From the NCBI GenBank assembly GCA_015179125.1, contig WHVA01000053.1:62001-126000 (forward strand): a DNA stretch of 64,000 nucleotides, given 5' to 3'. Origin of the DNA: Gautieria morchelliformis. Taxonomy: Eukaryota > Basidiomycota > Agaricomycetes > Gomphales > Gomphaceae. Numbering within the stretch: the stretch's first letter is position 1; every line of letters begins with the position of its first letter. Below are positions 47,805 through 59,160 of the stretch, piece after piece. The notes below the pieces were generated by a model. The model was not told where the DNA came from. It did not search any database and saw nothing but the letters and a program-made list of their open reading frames with translations. The translations under genes were made by a program, and so were the position numbers.

Positions 47805-48839
47805 AGGCCCTAGTAAGTGATCACGAGGTTGGTCACACAGGCTTAGTTGGGGTGGGGGCCAGGTTAGGTCTGATTGCTCGGAGGGTTTTCCGTAAAGTGA
47901 GGAATACGTTCTTCGGGTGGATGACACACCCACAAGTATAAGCGTGAGGTAAACAGAACCTGATGAGAGTTAAGGAAGAGTTAAGAGAAAGTGACTTTGA
48001 ACAATCAGCTGAGTCAGCGGCTAGCTCATGCGCATTCTGCATGTGTGTTTGTCAGCATTGTAGGTACTGTCTGATGCGGAGCAATACATACATACATCAT
48101 TCCTGGCCAGAGCTAATGCATAAAAGGTCAACTACTTGATTACTTTGCTCCAGTCTTCCACATAATGAAACTGCAGCCGGAACTTCGACTCGATCCTCAA
48201 CGTATTCCCACACTCCACGCGGTGCACCTGCACCGTACATGGCCCCCACATACGGTGCATATGCACCGAACCATCGACTGTGGTACGTGGTACATTAAAG
48301 CCCCGTTTTTTCCGTACGTCCGACTTTCGTCTTCATTCTTGGGCCACGGCTAGCGCAACACCTCGGGATGGTGTGGCCAAGTCGCATCATGATTTTAACC
48401 GTACGCCTTAGATCCTCCCGGACCGGCCGAGTGAACACTTTACCGCTTCATGGCAGGGGAGCCTTCAATGTGATAGCTGTACCATCACGCATCAATAATA
48501 TGGATTCGACTTGATACACCCGCTCTTTTCAGCACGGATCCCGGATGACTCGTGGTGGTGGTTCGTATTCCATAATCCGACTGACAGCGCCGCTCCGAGT
48601 ACTCTTGGTCTGTGTTTTTGAGGCAGTTCTTTTCAAGCGAGAAGCACCAAATATATATATTTACTCTTGGGAAGCGATTTCGACCAGTCGGTAAGGCCAA
48701 ACCTGAGGCCTGAGCATGATTAACGTTCATTACCCAAGGTTCACGGTGAAGCTGCATTGTCACAGAGATGGGGGCTCCCCGGTCCAACCTCGCTGTATAG
48801 TTTCGTTACATTTTCAAGAATAAGATGTCATTTAAGTCA
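47805..48839. other. Intergenic region with a GTGCA-type inverted repeat
   Basis: No gene is supported. Near 48219-48265 there is an imperfect inverted repeat: ggtgcacctgcaccgta pairs with tacggtgcatatgcacc across a ~13 bp spacer (15 of 17 positions). Confidence 0.45.
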
Positions 48840-50330
48840 GAGATGATAACGAGCACGAATATGGCTCCTGAGATACCTTCCGTGGAGCTGATCCGAAGTA
48901 GTCGCGCTCAGCTTCTCGTCCTGGTAGTGCTTGACGATAGTGGCCGAAGTCATAGAGGGTATACTAGGCCAGAACATGGCCACGAATATGGTATGACATG
49001 AGAGAGTTGAACTAGTAGAAAGGGTGACGAATGAATGCGCACTCGAACATGAGGCTGGTCGCAGCAAGAGTGTATAATCAGACACTCGTGCTCGTACTTA
49101 GGCTATATTCAAATATTTCACGGATATATCCTTCCAGGGCCGACAGATCCACATCATGAGGGACACCCGGTAATGGCTCGTGCACGAAAAATATCGGAGC
49201 CAATGTATGTTTGTGTAGAACTCAAGAGCTGCATACAGTGTCAGTACAATGGCCAATGTCCCGAAAGATTGACGGAGAGCCCTGAGAGGCAACGAAAAAC
49301 CATATACGCACTGGATTCAAAGCCTTGGATTTGGTATTTATCCACGATTTAGTCCCTCCTCCGGGGTAAAGAATGTCGTCTGAGGTATAGGTGTCACTTC
49401 TTCCATGCGAATCGGGACTGGTGAGAAAGGCGGGAGACGGGGGCGAATCCACGGTCCACGGTTCGAAGAGCAGCCCGGAGACTTCCCCGAATCGAAGCGT
49501 TCAGTTCCATCAGTGACGGCAGTTTTAGTTAGCGATGGAAAGTATACCTGCCAAGGCACGCGTCAGGACAACATCCCCGACTGAGATGAAAATGGCAAAC
49601 TTGATAAGTCAGATGCGGTAGAAACGTGATAATGCTCTCTATCCGCGTGAAATTCCCAGCCGACGGCATATACTACGACAGGTAAATGTTAGGTGATGGG
49701 CAGTAAACAAGCATGCTCGACCCACCTGGTATGACGGTACCGGCGACTGCCTGAACCAGGTTGAGCATTATGCATAATGCGTGCAAGGTAGTCGACGATA
49801 TCTGGTATTGCTGTCGGTGTCTGAACGTCCCCTGGATGCGTGGAAGGACAGAACCCCAGAGTGTAGGCACTAGGAGTGAATAAGATGGGTGGAAGTGGGG
49901 GATTTAATCTTAGCAAAGACGTACGTGTGGGAACTAACCGATGATAGGACATACATCGAAATGTAAAATTTGGTTAGACCAAGTAATCCACAAGCTAGGC
50001 CAGCCGTGGACAAGGAGAATGGTATTTGTGGCCCGAGGATTGAAAATATAAGTGTACTCTGTATGATTATATGGAATAAACGGCGTCAATACTTGAGCAT
50101 TTATGAAGGAGAGGAAATTGAAAAATTAATGAAGGTGCAATTTAACCGCATATCTGTCTAGCCATGGGGAGAAGAAGCAAAAGCTCAGTTTTCCACAAAA
50201 CAATGGCGTAACGGCATTGAGCATAAAGCGACTCATGTAGCTGTATTTCCTGTACGCTAGGTTGATCAGGAATAGAGCGACTGATCCCAGTACAGCGAGC
50301 TATATGCTGGTATGAGATAGTCTTGAGGGT
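48840..50330 (-). other. Unresolved membrane-protein-like remnants
   Basis: Piecewise minus-strand translation shows hydrophobic stretches that look like transmembrane helices of one gene: AVLGSVALFLINLAYRKYSY near 50240-50300, GPQIPFSLSTAGLACGLLGL near 49985-50040, and FGTLAIVLTLYAALEF near 49225-49270. Between them is a Ser/Pro-rich segment (SPPSPAFLTSPDSHGRSDTY). I could not place a consistent set of splice sites and do not recognise the family. It may be a decayed multi-pass membrane protein or a gene with unusual introns. Confidence 0.3.
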
Positions 50331-50650
50331 TCAAAGGATATGAGAAGCTGGGGGCGATTATTGAAGGCGAGAGTGCGGGGTGGTTTGGGTGATGAAGATG
50401 AGAGTGCGGGGAAAGAACGCGCTAATATAACAGCGGAAGTCGAATTAATGACATCAGCCTTTTTTTCTAGTCCCTTCTATAGAGTCCCACAGCTTACACG
50501 TCGAATCCTTCTACTCTCCTCCGTACCTGTGTATAGACCATCGAGACCAAAAAGTGCGCCTCTTCACTTAAACATATAGTAGTAGGCCCCTCCCCCCCCG
50601 AATCTAGACTACATCCCCTCCTCAACTACCGTGCAAGTGCACTAGCATGA
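50331..50650. other. Upstream region shared with the family X gene at 53050
   Basis: From about 50588 the sequence (ggcccctccccccccgaatc, then ctcctcaactaccgtgcaa) repeats the region just before the intact family X gene (about 52980-53035). The duplication therefore includes promoter sequence. The rest has no gene. Confidence 0.5.
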
Positions 50651-50843
50651 AAGCTTGGGAGACCTATTACCAGCGACTAAGTTCAGCAGGGCGTGGGCAT
50701 GCAGTATAGAACGCGGACCCGGGAGAAGAACCTGCTGTAGAGATGGCTGATGTTGGATACATGCAAATGGGGGCTTTTATCTCAGAAGGATATGAGCCGA
50801 TCGACGTAGGTCCCCTGAGCCACGGAAATCTCTCTGCAATTCA

Positions 50844-50914
50844 CTGCGCTGCCGCACAGTTTGACTTGTAACTGGCTGGCAGCCAGTTACAAGTAAGACT
50901 GTGCGGCAGCGCAG
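50844..50914. repeat. Palindrome 1 (35-bp arms, 1-bp centre)
   Basis: Arms at 50844-50878 and 50880-50914 are reverse complements at 33 of 35 positions around a single central base. The right arm is the ancestral sequence, since it matches the intact copy (cagccagttacaagtaagac...). The left arm is an inverted duplicate inserted before it. Confidence 0.9.
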
Positions 50915-51037
50915 AATTGCTGGAAGTGTGTTTGGAGGGTAAGACAGATATATCCACCTGTATGGTACTGCCACTAGAACTTGGATCATCAGGTCGATGG
51001 TGCAGTCTGGCGGCGGTTTCGCTTTCGTGTGTACCAA

Positions 51038-51098
51038 TCGAAGAATGAGTACAGCGCCTTGTTCTTCCAAAGAACAAGGCGCTGTACTCATTCTTCGA
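51038..51098. repeat. Palindrome 2 (29-bp perfect arms, 3-bp centre)
   Basis: Arms at 51038-51066 and 51070-51098 are perfectly complementary. The right arm (aagaacaaggcgctgtactc...) corresponds to the normal family X sequence; the left arm is the extra inverted copy. Confidence 0.92.
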
Positions 51099-51446
51099 CA
51101 AAACGCACACAGTACGGACGTGCCGAAAAAAAAATAACTTCACTCGTTATGTACGGGACAACCACAGCAAATGGTTGAAATTCGCCAATGATGTCAATGA
51201 CCGTAGTATAAGCGCCGACGAGCTCGTGATGGTAATTGGTTATGACAAGGCGTATGAGTGGCTAGGTGCCACCTTCTTCACGTCTTCCAATCAAAGTGGC
51301 CTTGAATTCCATATCGGTCACGCTGGCGTCGCACAGGGTAGTGTCTCATTTTGGCGTTCCTGACACATTGGTTTTGAGAATTTATTTCGCGTTCGTTTGA
51401 TACCTGTAGAGAGTTTGAGGATTACCCAACTCGACGGGCCGGCTTG

Positions 51447-51514
51447 TACGGCAACAGATTGACCGCGATCACAGGAAATCCTTTTCCTGTGATCGCGGTC
51501 AATCTGTTGCCGTA
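51447..51514. repeat. Palindrome 3 (32-bp perfect arms, 4-bp centre)
   Basis: Arms at 51447-51478 (tacggcaacagattgaccgc...) and 51483-51514 are perfectly complementary with a tcct centre. It lies past the end of the part that aligns well to the intact copy, so which arm is original cannot be told. Confidence 0.92.
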
Positions 51515-51520
51515 GGACGA

Positions 51521-52202
51521 AACAAGGTCGTCAAAAAGACGATGAGCGTTTGTCTAACTATGTGTATAAATTTTTTCTAGACTCTGGCTCCTCATCGGTG
51601 TATGGTTGGCTGGCAAAGGACAACGAAGCATCTTGACCGTCCCCAGGATGATAATGGGCAATCCCCGTGGGAAAAGCAACCCTCCCGCAAAAGGTAACTC
51701 CAGAATTTGGCTCGCAGGGGCAGGGGCAGAGGCAGGGAAAGAGGAGGCCCCGAAAGGGTAGGCCCAGACAGGGGAAGGGCACCGAAGGAGCAAAAATTAC
51801 CTGGAATGAGGAAAGGGGAAAGGGGAGGAGGATCCCAGGGCGCCCACAGATGCAGAGAAGGGCATCGGAGCGTTGTTTGGGTAGTACGTAATCTAGGTAC
51901 GTCAGTACATCCGGACGAGGGCAGCTACATGCAACAGGTTTTCTGATGTACTTATTACTTATGCCTTCGAAAGGGTGCATGCGTGCACCTCGGGTGCGTT
52001 CGTCTTTCACACGTGTAGTAGTACTACTACCAGCAACAAGTACCCACACAAACAAGCCTGTACCCCTTTGAGAACGGATACCCATGAAAAGTTACTTTCG
52101 ACCACCGGACACGACATTCAATTGTAAAGGCTCAAAGGTTCAATGCGAGCTCAGTCTAAAAATCCTTGACCCGAATCCGCACTCGTCGTCACAGAAAAGA
52201 TA
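51521..52202. other. Intergenic region with purine-rich tract
   Basis: A strongly purine-rich (G/A) stretch spans about 51700-51850. It opens several long frames (Gly/Arg/Glu-rich) that I regard as accidental. No gene supported. Confidence 0.45.
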
Positions 52203-52964
52203 TTAGGTCTGTTGATGGTCACCCAACAGAACGCTTGTCTTGTTCTCCGAGAACGAGAAGAACTTTCCGCTTGGGACTTGTTGCACCGTATAGCCCTTTC
52301 CGGAACCAAGGTCCGTAATGTTGAAGACAGCAGCGTTGTTGATGAACGTTGTCTCTTTGTTATTCGGGTCCAAAAATGCGGTAGAAGGACTACATGCGAA
52401 CTGGATGTTGAAAGTTGTGGCCGGAAGGGGGACGGTAGCATGCAAGATGAAACAATGTGTCAGTGCATCATGTGATGGTACGGCGGGGGCGACCCCCAGC
52501 CCTCGACTTTGATCATCGAAGGCGAGTGCATCACCGTTGGACTCGAAGACCAGGTATCGTCCTTCGATAATGGCGCCTCGTACGCTCTGCTTGTGAACAG
52601 TCAATGGAGGTTATTATAAACACACATTAGTGCGTGACTTGCTTTGAAACCATTCTCAATAATCAGCGAGGTTTGGCGGGTCTGTTCTCCAAACGGTAAT
52701 GCACCTTGGTAATGGAATGCAGAAGGGTGATATGTTTTAGCTCGAGCGTGTGAAAAAGGGAAAAAAAAAACATATTCATACCACTTGCCATGTCACGATG
52801 GCATCTTCCAAGAACTCAGCAAATGTTTTCCACTTCACGGGAAAGCAGCTGACGTTAGGGGCCTCACACCCAGGGGTTTGGTTGTTGCCAACAGTGACAC
52901 CTCCTTGATCGAGGGTCTGAGGACCCCCAGGAACATTGATAGATCCGCTAGTAGCCCGAAACAC
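52203..52964 (-). pseudogene. Internally deleted phosphoesterase (phospholipase C-like) remnant
   Basis: Two separated parts of one family are present. At 52964-52790: SGSINVPGGPQTLDQGGVTV, then NQTPGCEAPNVSCFPVKWKT and FAEFLEDAIVTWQV. After a gap and a short piece (GALPFGEQTRQTSLIIENGF) comes the C-terminal domain at 52590-52203: VRGAIIEGRYLVFESNGDAL, HCFILHATVPLPATTFNIQF and NAAVFNITDLGSGKGYTVQQ, ending at the TCA/TGA at 52203. In fungal secreted phosphoesterases (phospholipase C/acid phosphatase family) several hundred residues with catalytic Asp/His normally lie between these parts. Both the N-terminus (signal peptide, first catalytic residues) and the centre are missing. The right end abuts the promoter region of the family X gene. 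Confidence 0.7.
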
Positions 52965-53049
52965 TATGCTTATATAGCTGAGGCCCCTCCCCCCCCGGAT
53001 CTTCTAGACTACCTCCCCTCCTCAACTACCGTGCAAATGCCATACTAGC

Positions 53050-54159
53050 ATGAGCACTTGCGCTTGGGAGACCTATTACCAGCAGTTAAGTTCAGCAAGG
53101 CGTGGGCATGCAGTATGGAACGCGGACCCGGGAGAAGAACCTGCTGTAGAGATTGCTGATGTTGGATACATGGAAATGGGGGCTTTTATCAGGCTCTTCA
53201 ACGCGTCAAAAGAGATTGGGGATACATACAACAAGTTTGGGACCCCAGAAGGATATGAGCCGATCGACGTAGGTCCCGTGAGGCACGGAACTCTCTCTGC
53301 AATCCAGCCAGTTACAAGTAAGACTGTGCGGGAGCGCAGAATTGCTGGAGGTGTGTCTGGAGGGTAAGACATATATATCTACCTGTATGGTACTGCCACT
53401 AGAACTTGGATTATCAGGTCGATGGTGCAGTCTGGCGGCGGTTTCGCTTTCGAGTGTACCGAAGAACCAGGCGCTGCACTTATGCTTCGACAAGATGCAC
53501 ACAGTATAGACACTCTGGATGAAATTACCTTCGCTCGTTATGTACGGGACAACCACAGCAAATGGCTGAAATTTGCCAACGATGTCCATAGGCGTGGTAT
53601 TAGTGCTGATGAGCTCTTGATCGTGACTGGTTGTGACAAGGCTTCTTCTCAGTGGCTAGGTGTAGCCTTCTTCACCCCCCCGAATGAAGTTGCCTTTGAA
53701 TTCCAGGTTGGTAATGCTGGCGTCGCACAGGGAGGTGTTTCGGTTTGGGGTTCCTGGAATCATCTTGCGGTACAAGCGGGCCCATCGAGTCAGGTACGCC
53801 AAACAGCATCCTCAAACACTCTACAGATAACAATCAAACCACAGACAAATTCTCACAACCAATGTGTATTTTTGCGTGGTTACAAACTCTGCGATAGGCC
53901 AAGCATGAGAAGACGAATGGGACTCATTCTTCGAAAGAAGCCACTTGATGATGGATTCATGCATCTACATCCAACAAAAGGCGATGATAACATTAGGAAA
54001 AACTGCATTTACCTGAGAGCCTGGACCTATATTTATCGGCTTGGCTGCCGTGTATATTTCAACTACATGCTCTTGTGGATGCTCCTATCTATAGGTTCGT
54101 GTGGTAATGTATGCCTTCATATTGCAGGAATGACTCCATACCCACAGCCCTGCTCATGA
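53050..54159 (+). CDS. Orphan family X protein, second intact copy (2 exons, ~351 aa)
   Basis: Exons are 53050-53363 and 53418-54159, with a 54-bp GT-AG intron at the same place as in the paralogue at 26437-28244 (after the ...GG motif). Blocks: AWETYYQQLSSARRGHAVWN, ADPGEEPAVEIADVGYMEMG, RLFNASKEIGDTYNKFGTPE, FECTEEPGAALMLRQDAHSI, KWLKFANDVHRRGISADELL, VTGCDKASSQWLGVAFF, NAGVAQGGVSVWGSW and QCVFLRGYKLCDRPSMRRRM. The tail (YLRAWTYIYRLGCRVYFNYM) is hydrophobic/aromatic and may include an unrecognised intron. Function unknown; family widespread in Agaricomycetes. The TATA-like tgcttatatagctg near 52970 and a C-tract lie upstream and are shared with the decayed copy. Confidence 0.7.
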
Positions 54160-54529
54160 TAGTCTCCATTGTGTGTGCACGATGCTATGGTGGCCTGGCA
54201 GCTAGGATAGTTGGTGCTCCCCGGGGTGCCCTCCCACATTGAAGTTCACTCTTCTCCACCTCTAACATGGCTAACTTAGGATCTTTATGTATTTGTAAAT
54301 GTGGACCTTTGAAAGCCACACCTCACTGCAACTGTGAACTGGCATGTACTACTAGTTCTAAGTAGTGGTAACATGTAAAGATGTGGATATTAAGCCTTGT
54401 GTCACAAGGGTGTCAAGATTGGTTTTTAGGCGTTAATATCGTGTATTAGTGAACATAGTGAATGCCCGAATAACTTGTGTGAATAAGTATGCCGTTTGGC
54501 GAATAGGTGAACCAACAAATGTTCACAGG
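54160..54529. other. Region between family X gene and LTR element
   Basis: About 370 bp without a gene; it ends at the left boundary of the retroelement. Confidence 0.4.
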
Positions 54530-54894
54530 TGTTAAGACCCGTTCCCGAGTCTGGACCCGAGGCCTCGGCCTCGGTTCTCACTCGGGAACCTTCGGGCTTA
54601 ACTCGGGTTCCCTATCGGTTCATCATTCACCCTGATCCCCTTTCCTAGATAGTCCTGCTCCATTTCTGATGATCGTCTGTCAACCCTGCTTCCTGCTCAA
54701 TATGGGCATTGATGCCCTCTTTCCGTTCCTTGCAAATTAGTATATAAACCCCCCGTCATGTACACTAATTCCTCAGTTCTGATATTGACTTAGATTCCTC
54801 GTATCTTCCGCTCCTCTGTCTGATCCTCATTTCCGAACCTCGGCTTCCAGCCAAACCCGTCCCCGAATCCGTTTCCCGAAATTAGGGCGGAACA
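54530..54894 (+). repeat. 5' LTR of fossil 1 (approximate ends)
   Basis: It begins tgttaagacccg and ends ggaaca (TG...CA). It contains a TATA box (tatataaacccc near 54741) followed by a likely transcription start. The following gtagtgggcgcaacc is the presumed primer-binding region. Without the second LTR the ends are inferred from TG/CA rules. Confidence 0.6.
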
Positions 54895-55899
54895 CTGTAG
54901 TGGGCGCAACCTACGAAGTTGAAGCCAAGCCCTCTGTCCCAAACTTTGGTTATCCTCGGCTCGGCCCTCAGGTTGAGTCTTAAGTCGACTTACGTTCTTA
55001 ACAGTATATCAGAACTCCACACGCAGTTGTTCGATATGCCTATCACTAGATCTTACACCCGTGCCCACGGTAGCCGCGTCACCCCGACCATAGAGGCCTG
55101 CCGCGCACGAAGTGCTTCACACCACCCCGAAAACCCCCCATTCCGTCACCGCTACGACAACCCCCCTCCGCCTTCGAACTTGTCGTGACACCGAGTTATA
55201 GGTGTCGGTCACGGACACATTAGCGAGGTTCCCGAGGATCCCCACGGCGAGTCCCCCGACCCTAGCGACCCCGGAGATGGTGGTCATGGCGGCAATAACG
55301 ACTCCAGTTCCGAGCACAATTCCGATCCCGAAGCAGAGGCCCCAACATTCTGCCGTCACTGTACCGGCGCCACATCCTTTTATCTGAATGGCGCTGGCTC
55401 GCCAACAGTGGCTCGGTTGATTTTCGTCGCGGTGAGTCCATTACTTTCCCGGGGTCTAAGGGTGCGGTGTGTTTCTTTTGTAATTTTGGGCAGAGGATAA
55501 TCTGAAGCTTGCTGCTTGAGCGTAGCAGTAAGATGGAAGATCTACTCCACGCACAGGAGGCCAAGTGCAGACTCGAATCCCCGAAATCCATGAACCTTGC
55601 CAGATGGGGAACTTGGACGCGGCCCAAGTGGATGGGATGAGGATGTTTGTGGTCGAAAGAGCTCGACGAGATGCAGGCGATGTTATATATGAAAAGGAGA
55701 GATGCTGACACTCTCTTCCGCAGAAGAAAAAATGTGCGCACCATTCGGTCACAACGCTGGGGTTGTCCAAGAGCTCGCATAAACGTGGAGAAAAGACATG
55801 TCACCTTGCGAAGGGCCGGGAGAGTGTGGCATCCCGAGAATCACTAGAACATGACCTCCATCGGATGAAGTGTCAGCACGATCATGAACTTATTGTGCT

Positions 55900-56520
55900 G
55901 TGTTCCCGCCTCAGTCAGTCGTGAACTCCAACCCGAATGCAGAGGCAGATGGCGAGGAACAGGTTGGGCGCCGAATGCTCGTGGCTTTGGAAAAGCTCGC
56001 CGACAATGGACTCGGTGGAGGAGACCGCGCCGACTCAAAGGCAAAACTTCGGGAGCCCAACCAATTCGATGGCTCGCACCCGAAAAAACTCCAAGGTTTC
56101 CTTCTCCAGTGCACATTGAATTTCCGTGCCAAACCACAAGCTTTCCGAGATGGTTCTGCGAAAGTGAACTGTGTCCTGTCCTTCCTCAAGGGAACGGCTC
56201 TCGATTACTTCGAGCCCTTCCTCACCGACGACCCCGTTAACGAGCCCCTTTGGGCCTTGGATTACGGTATCTTCATGGAAGAGCTTTACCTGAACTTCGG
56301 CCCCTATGACCAGGCTGCCGGTGCTGAGGTAGAGCTCGAAAACCTCGTCATGAAGGATAGTCACAAGGCGACTCGGTTTTTTGTCGACTTCTATAGAATT
56401 GCATCCATGCTTCAGCACAACGACTCGGCTTTGCATCGCCGAGCTTACCTTGCATTGCCGAAGCGAATCAAAGACGAAATGGTGCATTTCGACAAACCCC
56501 GATCCCTTGATGACCTCTGA
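55900..56520 (+). pseudogene. Gag (capsid) region of fossil 1
   Basis: The frame shows KLREPNQFDGSHPKKLQGFL, FLKGTALDYFEPFL and DSHKATRFFVDFYRIASML, the retrotransposon gag helical core of Ty3/gypsy elements. A CCHC zinc knuckle (CLVCAQSGHRVKEC) follows near 56840-56880. Confidence 0.8.
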
Positions 56521-57083
56521 GATCTGGTCCAGAAAATTGACCAAAGGTATTGGGAATGTCGCGGTGAAGCCTCTCACGAGACTCAATCCGCACCCAAACC
56601 TGAGGCCAAGGACAAGTCCAACCAAAACTGAGCCCCCCAGAACAATGACCGACGTCAAGGTCAAAGTTCCGGCAACTCCAACGCCAATGCCGGCAATAAC
56701 CATCACGGCAAAGGCAAGGACAAGCATAAGGGGAATAACAAGTCCGAGGGTCAGAAAAAACCCGACTATGCTAACAAGCTCAGCAAGGACGGCAAACTCA
56801 CGCCCGAAGAACACCAGCGTCGCATGGACAACAATCTCTGCCTAGTCTGTGCGCAGAGTGGCCACCGTGTGAAAGAATGCCTGAAAACCACGTCGGCTCG
56901 GGCTGCAATGGCTTCTGAAGGGAAGACGTCTGATAACAAGGCCGAATCTTTGGCTTCGGGCGCAAAAAAATAGTCAGCGACCCTCCGACCTCCGCGCAAA
57001 CTGAGGGTCGCGTTGACTCAACTTGTGCAGTAGGGGAGGTAAGAATCAACGCTTCTGCTCTCTTTTCTCCGAACTCTCTTGTA

Positions 57084-59019
57084 ATGAGTTTGTCCTCGTT
57101 GCTTGTCCCGAACAAAAAATTTAAAGCACTAGTAGATTCCGGCTCTACCCATTGTTTCATAGAATCTGTCTTTGTCCGTAAATACAGTCTCCAAACCCGT
57201 TCCGTAGATCCGATCCCGCTCCGATTATTCGATGGTAGTACAAACTCGGTAATTACTGAAGCTGTAGAGCTACCTATCCATTTCCCCGATGGTCACACCC
57301 ATTCCGTAGACTTTTATGTCACCCCCCTTGATTTGTCTGTTTCGGTAGTTCTCGGACACAACTGGCTCACCCGCTACAATCCGTTGATTGACTGGGTATT
57401 GGGCAGTATTACTTTCCGAACTTCCCTTCCAGGCAGTCCTGTAGACCCCCCGCCGGCTTCGGCTTGTGCCGCAACGGCTGAGCCACCCCCGAGTCTGGAG
57501 GCCCCTCGGGTAGCCCTCCTCAACGCTGTGGCATTTTACCGTGCCTGCAAGTTAGAGGGTTCCCAGTGCTTCCAGATAAATCTGGCGATGTCCGAGACGA
57601 GGCTTCGGCCCGCTTGGCTTCCGCAAAATCCGAACCCGTGGACCTCAAGGACGTCCCGCCGGAGTATCACGACTTCGCGGATGTATTCAGCAAGTCCAAA
57701 GCTGATACCTTGGCTCCACACCGACCCTACGATCTCAAGATTGCTCTGGAGGATGGCGCTACGCCCCCTCAACCTCCGTTATATTCACTCTCTACCTTGG
57801 AGCTTGCTATGCTCCGAGCATTCATAGATGAGCATCTGAATATGGGTTACATTTGGCCCACTCGGTCTTCGCATGGAGCCCCCATCCTCTTTGTCAAGAA
57901 GAAGAGCGGTGAACTTCGGCTTTGCGTCGATTTCCGAGCACTCAACAAGATTACGAAGAAAGATCGCTATCCACTTCCGTTGATTACCGACTTATTGGAT
58001 GTGCCCCGAAAGGCTCGGATCTATACAAAAATCGACCTTCGGCATGCATTCCATCTAGTCCAAGTTGCCGAAGGCGACGAGTGGAAAACAGCATTCCGGA
58101 CCCATTACAGCTCTTTCAAATGGCTCGTCATGCCGTTTGGCCTTACCAATGGTCCTGCGGTCTTTCAACGTTTCATGAATGACGTCTTTGGAGATATGCT
58201 TGATGTATGCGTCGTTGTGTACCTTGACGACATACTCATCTACTCCGATGACCCGGTCAAACATAGGGACCACGTCCGTGAAGTATTGCGGTGTCTTTGG
58301 AAACACGGTCTCTACGCCAAACCCAATAAATGCGAATGGCACCGTGATTCTGTGGAATTCCTCGGGTATATGCTCTCTACCGATGGATTTACCATGTCCG
58401 AAGACAAAGTCCAAACAATCCGCGACTGGCCCGAACCTCGGAAGGTCAAAGACATACAGTCCTTCCTCGGCTTCACCAATTTTTACCGCCGCTTTATTTT
58501 CAATTATTCCGACATCACTGTTCCCCTCACCCGGCTTACCCATAAAGGCACCCCATGGGCATTTACCGAAGAGTGCCGAAAGTCCTTCAATTACCTCAAG
58601 GAGGCTTTCACTTCGGCTCCGATTCTGTCACACTGGGTTCCCGACCGACCTATGGTCGTGGAAACCGATGCCTCGGATTATGCCCTTGGCGCGATCCTGT
58701 CTCTGTTCGATGACACAGGCGAACTTCATCCTGTCGCCTTCCACTCTTGAACATTTTCCGTGCTGAACTAAATTACGATGTCCACGATAAAGAGCTACTG
58801 GCAATCTTTGAAGCATTTCAACGTTGGAGACATTACTTGGAGGGCTCCGGCTCCCCTATCGACATTGTCACTGATCACAAAAACTTGGAGTATTTTTCCA
58901 CCACTAAGTTGCTAACCCAACGACAAGCTCGCTGGTCTGAATTCCTCTCGCAATTTAACCTCATTATTTGGTTCTGTCCCGGAAAGCTCGGTACAAAACC
59001 CGACACTTTAACTAGATAA
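57084..59019 (+). pseudogene. Protease, reverse transcriptase and RNase H region of fossil 1
   Basis: The protease motif is KALVDSGSTHCFIES. The reverse transcriptase core contains VDFRALNKITKKDRYPLPLI, KIDLRHAFHLVQVAEGDEWK, MPFGLTNGPAVFQRFMND and VVYLDDILIYSDD. Then come the thumb/connection block FLGFTNFYRRFI and an RNase H start with ETDASDYALGAILS. RNase H continues to about 59019 ([20 protein letters not shown]). Confidence 0.88.
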
Positions 59020-59160
59020 TGGGACGTCTACCTTAAAGAGGAAGGTAATGACTACGGCTCAGTCAATCCGCAAAACTTCTGACCGATTTTCACAAACCAA
59101 CAATTATCGGAATCACTCCGGGCAACTTACCTGCTTGCACCCATCCTCCGAGCGAGCACT

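Larger units (their letters stand above)
50647..51520 (+). pseudogene. Decayed family X copy carrying three fold-back palindromes
   Basis: It aligns with the intact gene at 53050-53760: AWETYYQ.LSSA.RGHAV, then ADPGEEPAVE, then EGYEPIDVGPLSHGNLSAI, then NHSKWLKFANDV...SADEL, then HAGVAQGSVSFW. Compared with the intact copy it has lost about 57 bp of the RLFNASKEIGDTYNKF region, has a stop near the start and several frame changes. It also has three insertions that are inverted copies of the sequence immediately next to them (50844-50914, 51038-51098, 51447-51514). Because promoter and coding parts match the neighbour closely, the duplication is fairly recent and the decay happened after it. 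It is certainly non-functional as a protein. Confidence 0.82.

Noticed and set aside
51667-51946. Gly/Arg-rich open frames
   Set aside because: They arise from a purine-rich simple tract; open in two phases at once with no start context.
55262-55804. Minus-strand open frame in the leader of fossil 1
   Set aside because: It lies opposite the element leader, has no domain and is not near any promoter; likely a shadow.
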